Shown here piece by piece: positions 50,281 to 57,539 of a stretch of 64,000 nucleotides of DNA. Location of the stretch: contig NZ_CP163302.1 in the NCBI RefSeq assembly GCF_041022165.1, positions 124,001 through 188,000 on the forward strand. Reading direction: 5' to 3'. The DNA is from Sinomonas sp. P10A9 (GTDB lineage Bacteria; Actinomycetota; Actinomycetes; Actinomycetales; Micrococcaceae). The position numbers and the translations under genes are program-made. How positions within the stretch are numbered: the stretch's first letter is position 1; the number at the start of each line of letters is the position of its first letter. The notes under the pieces were generated by a model. It saw nothing but the letters and a program-made list of their open reading frames with translations. It made no database searches and had not been told where the DNA came from.

Positions 50281-51347
50281 CAGGCGACTGCGGCGCCCGC
50301 ACTCTCCTGAACCGGAGGCCGGCCCGTCGACGCACGGGGGATGAGCGTGGGCGCGAGGATGCGCGAGGACCCCGCCCGGTCCGCGGCACTCCGCCCGGCG
50401 ACCTGGTCGAGCAGCGAGTCCACGGCTGCCACAGCGATCTCTCGGAAGGGCACGCGGACGCTCGTGAGTGGCACGGCAAGACGGCCGACGACGGGGATGT
50501 CGTTGTAGCCCGCCACTGAGAGGTCCGCGGGTATCCGTAGCCCGGACCGCTGGATCACGGATGTGAACCCTATTGCCGTGTTGTCGTTGACCGCGAACAC
50601 GGCGGTGGGGCGGCGTTCGCCGGCCAGGAGCGCTGCGGCAGCGGCCTCACCGCTTTCCATCGAGAACGTCGAGTCATACTCGAACGAGGGGTCGGCGACG
50701 AGTCCCGCCTCTGCCAGCGCCCGCCGATACCCCTCGCGGCGGGCCAGGGCGGTCGGGGCTTCGTCCGGCCCCGCGACGATCCCGATCAACCGGTGCCCCA
50801 GATCGATGAGGTGGCGCGTCGCGAGATAGCCGCCCAGCGCGTCGTCGCCCGTCACGCTCGGGCTCGGCCCATACGCGCGCAGCGCGAGCACGTGCGGTAC
50901 GCCGCCCTCCAGCAGTTCGCTGCACAGTCCGCCATCGGTCGTGGCGGTCGTGAGGATGAGGCCGTCCACGCGTGAGGCGAGCATCGCGAGGCCGTTCTCC
51001 CGCTCGAGCTGCGCATCGCCGTAGGTCGTGGCGACGAGGGCGTGGTAGCCGCGCGTCCCGCACGCCGTCGCGATCTCCTCGTACAGCGTGGCCATGACCG
51101 TGTCCGTGAGCCGCGGGACGAGGACCCCGATGGTGTTCGTCTGCCTGCGGCGCAGGTTCGCGGCCGAGGGGTTGGGCTCGTAGCCCAGACCCTCAGCGAC
51201 AGCGCGGATCCGGGCGGCGGAGTCGCTGCGGTAGAACGTGTGGTCGCGGTTCATGGCGCGAGACACCGTGGAGCGCGCAACGCCTGCCGCTGCCGCGACA
51301 TCCGCGATCGTGGGCCTCGATCCAGTCCTGACGCCCTTGCCGTCCAT
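50280..51347 (-). CDS. LacI-family transcriptional regulator (divergent from a DHDPS-family gene)
   Basis: A 355-aa repressor. HTH ~12-62 (RPTIADVAAAAGVARSTVSRAMNRDHTFYR, LGYEPNPSAANLRR), then an effector domain (NTIGVLVPRLTDTVMATLYEEI, GHRLIGIVAGPDEAPTALARREGYRRAL, TAVFAVNDNTAIG, DLSVAGYNDIPVVGRL). Start at 51347 has GAGGAAGG upstream. It probably binds GGAATCGATTCC at 51428-51439 and represses the divergent DHDPS-family gene and perhaps the MFS gene after it. Confidence 0.9.
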   Translation of the reverse strand: MDGKGVRTGSRPTIADVAAAAGVARSTVSRAMNRDHTFYRSDSAARIRAVAEGLGYEPNPSAANLRRRQTNTIGVLVPRLTDTVMATLYEEIATACGTRGYHALVATTYGDAQLERENGLAMLASRVDGLILTTATTDGGLCSELLEGGVPHVLALRAYGPSPSVTGDDALGGYLATRHLIDLGHRLIGIVAGPDEAPTALARREGYRRALAEAGLVADPSFEYDSTFSMESGEAAAAALLAGERRPTAVFAVNDNTAIGFTSVIQRSGLRIPADLSVAGYNDIPVVGRLAVPLTSVRVPFREIAVAAVDSLLDQVAGRSAADRAGSSRILAPTLIPRASTGRPPVQESAGAAVA

Positions 51348-51381
51348 GCTGCCCTTCCTCGAATCCCGTGAAACGGACCCC

Positions 51382-51439
51382 TTGACGGGCTCCTGTGACT
51401 CAGCTTACCGTTGGTGCAATCGATAACGGAATCGATTCC
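51382..51439 (+). promoter_or_regulatory. promoter and LacI-type operator of the DHDPS-family gene
   Basis: TTGACG (51382-51387), 18 bases, TACCGT (51406-51411). Just downstream, over the start site, is perfect palindrome GGAATCGATTCC (51428-51439), and an overlapping inverted repeat AATCGAT-N6-ATCGATT (51418-51437). The central CG is typical of LacI-family operators. Confidence 0.72.
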
Positions 51440-51464
51440 CTTTCCCTTCAACGAGGAGCAATCA

Positions 51465-52409
51465 GTGAGCACCATCGACCTCAGGGGCCTCGTCCCGGCC
51501 CCCGTCACCCCCTTCACCCGCGATGGCGACGTTGATGTCGACGCGATCCAGCGCCTCGGCAGCTGGCTCGGCAGCGTTGAAGGCGTCAAGGGCCTCGTGG
51601 TCCTCGGCCACGCCGGCGAAGGGACGTTCCTCACCCAGGCGGAGCAGGCGCAGGTCATCGCTGCGTTCCGGGACTCTGTGGACGGCCAGCTGCCGATCAT
51701 CGCCGGCATCACCGGAGAGGGGAACAAGGTTGCCGCCGAGGAGGCCCAGCGCGCTGTCGACGCCGGTGCTTCCGCCGGCCTCGTCTACCCCTCGCACGGC
51801 TGGCTGCGGTTCGGCTACCAGGACGGCGCGCCGCAGACCCGCTACCGCGAAATCTACGAGACGAGCGGCCTTCCGCTCATCCTCTTCCAGTACCCGGACG
51901 CCACCAAGGCCACCTACAACCTCGACACCCAGCTCGAGATCGCCGCTCAGGAGGGCGTGTTCGCCACCAAGAACGGCGTGCGCAACATGCGCCGCTGGGA
52001 CACCGAGATCCCCGTGCTGCGGGCAGCGTTCCCGGAGCTGCAGGTCCTCACGTGCCATGACGAGTACCTCCTGCACACGATGTTCGACGTCGACGGCGCC
52101 CTCGTCGGCTACGGCGGCCTTGCGCCCGAGCCGCTCGTCGAGCTCATCGCAGCGGGCAAGGCCAAGGACTACGCGAAGGCGCGCGAGATCCACGACCGCC
52201 TCCTGCCCGTGACCAAGAACGTCTACCACCGCGGCTCCCACATGGAGGGCACGGTCGCGCTCAAGGAGGGCCTCGTGGCCCGAGGCATCCTCGAGCACGC
52301 CACAGTGCGGCCCCCGCTGCTCCCGCTTGCCCCCGGCGCACACGAGGAGATCGCCCTTGCACTCGCCTCGGCGAACCTCGGTCTGGCCTCCGTCCCCGCC
52401 CACGCGTGA
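51465..52409 (+). CDS. dihydrodipicolinate synthase/N-acetylneuraminate lyase family protein
   Basis: A 314-aa class I aldolase of the DHDPS superfamily. The Schiff-base Lys is about 169 in VFATKNGVRNM, and the catalytic Tyr is about 143 in LILFQYPDATKA. The substrate carboxylate loop is LVVLGHAGEGTFLT (usual GTTGE replaced by GHAGE), so it is not DapA. Likely an aldolase or dehydratase of a sugar acid. Start GTG 51465 with ACGAGGAG. LacI-controlled. The following MFS gene (170 bases on) may supply its substrate. Confidence 0.85.
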   Translation: MSTIDLRGLVPAPVTPFTRDGDVDVDAIQRLGSWLGSVEGVKGLVVLGHAGEGTFLTQAEQAQVIAAFRDSVDGQLPIIAGITGEGNKVAAEEAQRAVDAGASAGLVYPSHGWLRFGYQDGAPQTRYREIYETSGLPLILFQYPDATKATYNLDTQLEIAAQEGVFATKNGVRNMRRWDTEIPVLRAAFPELQVLTCHDEYLLHTMFDVDGALVGYGGLAPEPLVELIAAGKAKDYAKAREIHDRLLPVTKNVYHRGSHMEGTVALKEGLVARGILEHATVRPPLLPLAPGAHEEIALALASANLGLASVPAHA

Positions 52410-52413
52410 CGGG

Positions 52414-52455
52414 CGAGCGTACGACGGCGGGTTCCCGCCCGCCGTCGTACGCTCG
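52414..52455. terminator. palindromic terminator, ACGACGGCGGG family (copy 8)
   Basis: Perfect 18-bp arms (52414-52431 with 52438-52455), loop TTCCCG. Both arms carry the same A/T variant (GTACGACGG, CCGTCGTAC), evidence that base pairing is conserved. Confidence 0.82.
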
Positions 52456-52578
52456 ACTTCGCAAGCCCGGCCTGACACGCCACCTTCCCGTCCGTTCGCG
52501 CATCCTGGGCGAGCGGTTCGGCGACAACGATGTCCCGACAACTCCGCGATGGCCGCGGAGGGCAGGAACCACCCCACA

Positions 52579-53952
52579 ATGACTGCTATGGCCAGCGGAC
52601 AGACTTCCGCGACACAGACCGAGCTCGTCGCGAGACTCGAGCGGCTGCCGATCACCCGGCGCCTCACGATGATCCGCGTCGTCATCGGCTCCGCCACCTT
52701 CTTCGACGCGTACACGGTCCTCGCGATCGCGTTCGCGATGCCCCAGCTCGTGACCGAGTGGCACCTCAGCGCCGGCGAGGTCGGCGTGATCCTCTCCGCC
52801 GGCTACCTCGGCCAGCTCTTCGGGTCGCTGGTCTTCGGCAGCCTCGCCGAGCGCATCGGGCGCATGCCCACCCTGGCGATCACCATCGTGCTGTTCGTGA
52901 GCATGGACCTCGCGTGCCTGTTCGCGTGGGGCGCCTGGTCCATGATCGTGATGCGGTTCCTCCAGGGCATCGGCACCGGCGGCGAGGTGCCGGTGGCGAG
53001 CGCGTACATCAACGAATTCGTCGGCGCCCGGCGCCGCGGCCGGTTCTTCCTCCTCTACGAGGTCATCTTCCCCGTGGGCCTCATGTTCGCCGGGATCGCG
53101 GGCTTCTTCCTCGTCCCGGTGTTCGGTTGGAAGGCCATGTTCATCGTGGGGCTCGTCCCCGCCGTCCTCACCATCCCGCTGCGCTGGCTCATGCCCGAAT
53201 CGCCTCGATGGCTCGCCGCCGTGGGGCGCACCGCGAAGGCCGAGGCCGTCGTGGCGATGCTCGAGCGGGAGGCCGTCAAGGCCGGCCACGCGCTCGCCGA
53301 GCCGGAGGTCCGGCCGGTCGCCCCTGTCGAGGGCCGCTCCGACTGGCGCGAGCTGTTCCGGGGCGTCTACCGCAAGCGCACCCTCATGATCTGGGGCCTG
53401 TGGGTGAGCGGGTACGTGGTCAACAACGGCCTCATCACCTGGCTGCCCACCCTCTACAAGGAGGTCTTCCATGTGCCGCTCCAGACGAGTCTGGCCTACG
53501 GCTGGGTGACTTCCAGCGTTGGCGTCGTTGCGTCCGTGATCTGCGCGCTGCTGATCGACCGCGTGGGCCGCAAGCGCTGGTACTCGGTGGCGTTCCTCGT
53601 CTCCACCGTCCCGCTAGTGGTGCTCGGCGCCCTGGGCGCGGTCTCCGCGGTGCAGGTCGTCCTCTTCGCGAGCATCGCCTACGCGATCCTCCAGACGGTC
53701 TCCTTCTCGCTGTACCTCTACTCGGCCGAGCTGTACCCGACACGGCTGCGGGCCATCGGCACGGGTTTCGGGAGCGCGTGGCTCCGTGCGGGCTCGAGTC
53801 TCGGGCCGCTGCTGGTCGCGTGGATCATGGACGGCTTCGGGATCTCGTGGGTGTTCATCGTGTTCGCCGGGATCGCGGCACTGGGCGGACTCATCACCAT
53901 CTTCTTCGCGATCGAGACGAAGGGCCGCGTGCTCGAGGAGTTGTCCCCGTGA
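52579..53952 (+). CDS. MFS transporter, metabolite:H+ symporter type
   Basis: A 457-aa, 12-TM transporter. Motif A GSLAERIGRMPTLAI, RFLQGIGTGGEVPVASAYINEF, MPESPRWLAAVGRTAKAEA at the central loop, and LYSAELYPTRLRAIGTGFGSAWLRAGS in the C-half. Similar class to the 48851 protein but distinct in sequence. It lies on the same strand after the DHDPS-family gene, from which it is separated by a terminator palindrome; co-function is inferred from position only. ATG 52579 is used; ATG 52588 is possible. Confidence 0.87.
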   Translation: MTAMASGQTSATQTELVARLERLPITRRLTMIRVVIGSATFFDAYTVLAIAFAMPQLVTEWHLSAGEVGVILSAGYLGQLFGSLVFGSLAERIGRMPTLAITIVLFVSMDLACLFAWGAWSMIVMRFLQGIGTGGEVPVASAYINEFVGARRRGRFFLLYEVIFPVGLMFAGIAGFFLVPVFGWKAMFIVGLVPAVLTIPLRWLMPESPRWLAAVGRTAKAEAVVAMLEREAVKAGHALAEPEVRPVAPVEGRSDWRELFRGVYRKRTLMIWGLWVSGYVVNNGLITWLPTLYKEVFHVPLQTSLAYGWVTSSVGVVASVICALLIDRVGRKRWYSVAFLVSTVPLVVLGALGAVSAVQVVLFASIAYAILQTVSFSLYLYSAELYPTRLRAIGTGFGSAWLRAGSSLGPLLVAWIMDGFGISWVFIVFAGIAALGGLITIFFAIETKGRVLEELSP

Positions 53953-53986
53953 GGTCGATCTTCGGCTGACGCTCCCGGAGCGGCGG

Positions 53987-54028
53987 TGAGCGCACGACGG
54001 CGGGTTCCCGCCCGCCGTCGTGCGCTCA
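53987..54028. terminator. palindromic terminator, ACGACGGCGGG family (copy 9)
   Basis: Perfect 18-bp arms TGAGCGCACGACGGCGGG (53987-54004) and CCCGCCGTCGTGCGCTCA (54011-54028), loop TTCCCG, 34 bases after the MFS stop. Confidence 0.82.
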
Positions 54029-54341
54029 GGAGCTCCGCTGATCTTGTCCTCGAAGCGATGAACCGTTCGTGCAGGGTGGGACGAAAGCCTCTGAACGCAC
54101 GGCCAGACCACCGATTAGCTTGGTCCTTGGGTCAAGAATCGGCCTACTGACGGGCTGGCGGCATGGAATGCTGGGGGCGTTCATCATGGGGGATGCCGCC
54201 GGCCCGTCGGTTACCGGCACCCATGCCGAGCTACGCATTCGAGGGGTAAAATCTGAGTCCACATGGCGCGCAGGTTGCCCATTCATCGGGTGTCGCGCGA
54301 GGTTGTGTGGCGCTACCGCAGTCGCCTGAGAGGAGGGGTCG
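54029..54341. other. intergenic region upstream of the MEDS gene
   Basis: A 313-base stretch without a credible gene; base composition is less GC-biased than the neighbouring genes. It contains GGGGTAAAAT at 54243-54252, which could be a -10 region, but no matching -35 box was found. Confidence 0.5.
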
Positions 54342-54860
54342 GTGAACGAGCGCATCCACCGGCCGCGGCGAGAGGACCGGTGGCCGGTCGGCCATCTCGG
54401 ATGGGCTTTCATGGGCTTACCCGAATTCGAGGGTCGCGTCGCATCGTTTCTGGTCGAAGGACACGCCCGCGGCGAGCGCCAGGTCTTCATCGTCGACGAC
54501 CCTAGGGCTGCACTCTGGCCCAAGGGCCTCGTGGAGCGGGGCGACCTCCTGATCTTCAGCACGGCCGAGGCGTATGGCCAAGCGATGATCATCGATGCAG
54601 CTGCACAACGGGCAGCCTTCGAGAGTTCCCTGGCAGAGGCCATCGAGCTCGGCTACACGGGACTTCGGATTGCGGCGGACAACACCAGCCTGACCTTGGA
54701 TCCCGAGCGGCTCGAGGCGTGGATGCGCTGGGAGGAAGAGGCCGAGCTCCTGATGCAGGCTAAGCCCATCACCGGGCTGTGTGCCTTCGACCGTACGAGG
54801 AGCGATGCCGCGACAATCAAGGCTCTGATGAGCATGCACCCGGTCGCCGTTGGCTTCTAG
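54342..54860 (+). CDS. MEDS-domain (DcmR-like) sensory protein
   Basis: A 172-aa stand-alone MEDS (methanogen/methylotroph DcmR sensory) domain. Family features are VGHLGWAFMGLPEFEGRVASFLVEG at the start, ERQVFIVDDPRAAL, GYTGLRIAADNTSLTLDPERLEAWMRWEEEAELLM, and ITGLCAFDR near the end. In actinobacteria such domains occur with histidine kinases, STAS or anti-sigma modules; none is fused or adjacent here. Start GTG 54342 follows GAGAGGAGGGG. A half copy of the terminator palindrome follows (54863-54875). Confidence 0.8.
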   Translation: MNERIHRPRREDRWPVGHLGWAFMGLPEFEGRVASFLVEGHARGERQVFIVDDPRAALWPKGLVERGDLLIFSTAEAYGQAMIIDAAAQRAAFESSLAEAIELGYTGLRIAADNTSLTLDPERLEAWMRWEEEAELLMQAKPITGLCAFDRTRSDAATIKALMSMHPVAVGF

Positions 54861-55000
54861 GACCGCCGTCGTGCGTCCGAGCAGGCCTCGGCGACCTGCT
54901 GACGGTCCGTGTCCGCACCCTACGTTCCGCTCACGTCACCCTGTGAGGACGATTCGTTCGGCCGTGGGGATTGTCGGAGGCGGTGCGTAGGCTGAGTGCC

Positions 55001-55375
55001 ATGAGGATCAAGATGTGCTCCATCCACGTGATTGACCCGGCCGCCGCGCACGTGTTCTACACGGAGACGCTCGGCTTCGACACCCTGCTTGCGATGCCCG
55101 AGGCGAACCTGTTCATCGTCTCTTCGCCCGATTCCGGTGGCGTGGGGCTGCTGCTCGAACCGAGCGGAAACCCCGTCGCGGAGGCCTACCGCACGGGCGT
55201 GTACGACGCCGGCCTGCCGGCTATCGTGCTCGGCTCGCCGGACGTCCGGGCCGACTACGAGCGCCTGAGCGCGGTCGGGGTCGTGTTCCGCGGCGAGCCG
55301 ACTCAGGACCCCTCGGGCGTCATGGCCGACTTCGAGGACACCTGCGGGAACCTCATCCGCCTGCATCAGGACTGA
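55001..55375 (+). CDS. VOC-family (glyoxalase/bleomycin-resistance fold) protein
   Basis: A 124-aa vicinal-oxygen-chelate protein with two beta-alpha-beta-beta-beta modules (IKMCSIHVIDPAAAHVFYTETLGFDT, then YERLSAVGVVFRGEPTQDPSGVMADFEDTCGNLIRL). Candidate metal ligands are His in CSIHV and Glu in DFEDTCGN. Substrate unknown. ATG 55001 follows TAGGCT by seven bases (54988-54993), leaderless type. Confidence 0.88.
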   Translation: MRIKMCSIHVIDPAAAHVFYTETLGFDTLLAMPEANLFIVSSPDSGGVGLLLEPSGNPVAEAYRTGVYDAGLPAIVLGSPDVRADYERLSAVGVVFRGEPTQDPSGVMADFEDTCGNLIRLHQD

Positions 55376-55519
55376 CTTGGGTCTCCCGCCGGGCATCCTT
55401 GTGCGGGACGTGCGGGCAACCCACCGGTCCCATCAGGATTGAGCCCTTGGGCCCCTTCGGTGCGGCCTGGAGGGCCGATAGGCTGGCTCCCGAAGCCACC
55501 GACGATGGAGGGGTCCGTC

Positions 55520-56581
55520 ATGAAAGCTGCCCGCTACTACGACCGGAAAGACATCCGCATCGAGGACATTCCCGAGCCCGAGCTCAAGCCTGGGACGGTC
55601 GCGATCGACGTCGCCTGGTGCGGGATCTGCGGCACCGACCTGCATGAATACCTCGAGGGCCCGATCTTCATACCGCCGAAGGGGTCGCCGCATCCGATCT
55701 CGGGCGAGGAGGCCCCGGTGACGATCGGCCATGAGTTCTCCGGCACGATCACGGCGCTCGGCGATGGGGTCGCCGACCTCGAGGTCGGCCAGAACGTGGT
55801 CGTCGAGCCCTACATCATCCACGACGATGTCGACACCGGACCTGGGGCGGCCTACCAGCTCTCCAAGGACATGAACTTCATCGGTCTGGGTGGGCGGGGC
55901 GGGGGACTCGCGCAGAAGATCGTGGTCCAGCGGCGCTGGGTCCACCCGATCGGGGACATCCCCCTGGACCAGGCCGCACTGATCGAGCCGCTGTCCGTAG
56001 GGCACCACGCCTTTGTCCGCAGCGGCGCGAAGGCCGGCGACGTCGCCATCGTGGGCGGCGCGGGTCCGATTGGCCTGCTGACCTCGGCCGTGCTCAAGGC
56101 GTCCGGCCTCACGGTGTTCATCTCGGAGCTGAGCGAGGCCCGCAAGCAGATGGCGCGGGACACCGGGGTGGCGGACGAGGTGTTCGACCCGCGCGAAGGC
56201 GACGTCGCCGAGCAGGTGCGTGCGCGCACCGGCGGCAAGGGTGCAGACGTCGGCTTCGAATGCAGCTCCGTCCCCGCCGTGCTGGACATGCTCATGGCCA
56301 CCGTCCGGCCCGGCGGAGTCATCGTGAACGTGTCCATCTGGGGGCACAAGCCTCCGGTCGACATGCCGTCCCTCGTGCTCAAGGAGATCGACCTCCGCGG
56401 CACCATCGGGTACGCGAACGACCACCCCAGCACCATCGCGCTCGTGCAGTCCGGCAAGCTCGACCTGGCGCCGTTCATCACCGCCAAGATCCCCTTGGAC
56501 GACCTCGTCACCGAGGGCTACGACCAGCTCATCAACAACAACGAGCACCACGTGAAGATCCTGGTCGATCCGAACGCCTGA
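55520..56581 (+). CDS. zinc-containing dehydrogenase, 2,3-butanediol dehydrogenase-like
   Basis: A 353-aa MDR dehydrogenase. Catalytic zinc motif WCGICGTDLHEY (Cys about 37) and IGHEFSGTITALG. The usual four-Cys structural zinc lobe is replaced by EPYIIHDDVDTGPGAAYQLSKD, a feature of butanediol/acetoin dehydrogenases. Rossmann loop VGGAGPIGLLTSAV at about 180. Expected to interconvert acetoin and 2,3-butanediol with NAD(H). ATG 55520 has GGAGGGG upstream. Stands alone. Confidence 0.82.
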   Translation: MKAARYYDRKDIRIEDIPEPELKPGTVAIDVAWCGICGTDLHEYLEGPIFIPPKGSPHPISGEEAPVTIGHEFSGTITALGDGVADLEVGQNVVVEPYIIHDDVDTGPGAAYQLSKDMNFIGLGGRGGGLAQKIVVQRRWVHPIGDIPLDQAALIEPLSVGHHAFVRSGAKAGDVAIVGGAGPIGLLTSAVLKASGLTVFISELSEARKQMARDTGVADEVFDPREGDVAEQVRARTGGKGADVGFECSSVPAVLDMLMATVRPGGVIVNVSIWGHKPPVDMPSLVLKEIDLRGTIGYANDHPSTIALVQSGKLDLAPFITAKIPLDDLVTEGYDQLINNNEHHVKILVDPNA

Positions 56582-56628
56582 CCCGGCCGCCGCGGTGGCC
56601 CTGCGCACTGTGACTGAGCGCGGTAGAC

Positions 56629-56651
56629 CGATGCGGGTTCACCTCCCATCG
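56629..56651 (-). repeat. single copy of the 21-bp repeat, inverted relative to 56971-57054
   Basis: CGATGCGG-GTTCACCTCCCATCG matches the reverse complement of the downstream array unit at about 20 of 23 positions. It lies in the 163-base gap before the small secreted peptide gene; no gene is seen in that gap. Confidence 0.7.
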
Positions 56652-56744
56652 TCGAGGGTGATCTTCGCGTCTCTGCGGTGAGCGCCTAGGCCCAGCACAG
56701 GTCCACGAGATAAGCCGCACAGCACCGGACGAGATTCTGGTGCC

Positions 56745-56957
56745 ATGGAGAATTCATCGGAAACTCAGCCTTATGCATCGCGTCGTGCCCGGATCGGTGC
56801 TGCGATCTTGGGCGCATTGGGGGTAGCGCTATTCGGACTCGCAGCTCTCCCTGCCCAAGAGGCCAGCGCCGCGGGAATCGTCTCCGGAATCCACTATGTA
56901 CCGCCAACCCAGACGGTAACCACGGCTATCGAGACGAACAGCGCCGAGGAAGCCTAG
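56745..56957 (+). CDS. small secreted peptide, function unknown
   Basis: A 70-aa predicted exported peptide. The Sec signal is ~14-43 (basic RRARIG, hydrophobic AAILGALGVALFGLAALPA, cleavage near ASAAG). The mature peptide is about 27 residues (starting GIVSGIHYVPP, then a Thr-rich part and acidic end NSAEEA). I do not recognise a family. Support is the coherent signal peptide; the ribosome site (GGTG) is weak. GC content is lower than neighbours. The gene is bracketed by inverted copies of the 21-bp repeat. Confidence 0.5.
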   Translation: MENSSETQPYASRRARIGAAILGALGVALFGLAALPAQEASAAGIVSGIHYVPPTQTVTTAIETNSAEEA

Positions 56958-56970
56958 ACGCTCGGCCTGT

Positions 56971-57054
56971 GGTGACTCCGCATCGTTGGGAGGTGACTCC
57001 GCATCGTTGGGAGGTGACTCCGCATCGTTGGGTGGTGACCCCGCAACGCAGGGA
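56971..57054 (+). repeat. 21-bp tandem repeat, 4 units, between convergent genes
   Basis: Units begin at 56971, 56992, 57013 and 57034 with consensus GGTGACTCCGCATCGTTGGG; the first three are almost identical and the fourth is diverged. Reverse complement of the rskA repeat (3400-3483) with the same period and copy number. It ends 9 bases before the DUF5997 stop codon. Confidence 0.9.
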
Positions 57055-57063
57055 GACGGCCCG

Positions 57064-57516
57064 TCAGCCGTGGCGACCGCCGCGCAGCGACCTCTCCGCC
57101 GCTGCTCCGTGTGCGGCCGAGGCGACCTTAGCGGCCTTCTGCTCGGCCTCTGCCTTGACCCGCCGGGCCTCCTCGCGGACCGAGGCCATGTTGGCGCGCT
57201 CCTCCTGGAGCCACTGCGGCCGGTCCTCGAGCAGCGCGGTGATCTCCGCCGTCGTGAGTGCCTCGGTGATGCCAGCGCGGGCGAGGCCGGAGATGGTGAC
57301 GTTGAGCTTCTGCGCCACGACCGGCCGCGGGTGCGGGCCCTTCTCGAGCAGCTCGGTGAGCCACGCCGGCGGGTTGGCGCGCAGTTCGTCGAACTCCTCG
57401 CGCGTCACCGCACCTTCCTGGAACTCCGCAGGCGTGGCGGGGAGGAAGATGCCGAGCTTCTTCGCGGCGGTGGCCGGCTTCATGGACTGGGACGCGGCCT
57501 TGGGGTTCGAGCTCAT
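57064..57516 (-). CDS. DUF5997 family protein
   Basis: A 150-aa cytoplasmic protein of a conserved actinobacterial family. The signature is MKPATAAKKLGIFLPATPAEFQ, then LRANPPAWLTELLEKGPHPRPVVAQKLNVTISGLARAGI and LLEDRPQWLQEERANMA; the C-terminal ~45 residues form a charged Ala/Glu/Arg helix. Function unknown. The middle part could be a small helix-turn-helix (VAQKLNVTISGLARAG). ATG 57516 is 23 bases from the divergent LysR-like start, a pairing I recall as conserved in actinobacteria. Confidence 0.8.
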   Translation of the reverse strand: MSSNPKAASQSMKPATAAKKLGIFLPATPAEFQEGAVTREEFDELRANPPAWLTELLEKGPHPRPVVAQKLNVTISGLARAGITEALTTAEITALLEDRPQWLQEERANMASVREEARRVKAEAEQKAAKVASAAHGAAAERSLRGGRHG

Positions 57517-57539
57517 GGGATCAAGGCTACCGTGGACCC

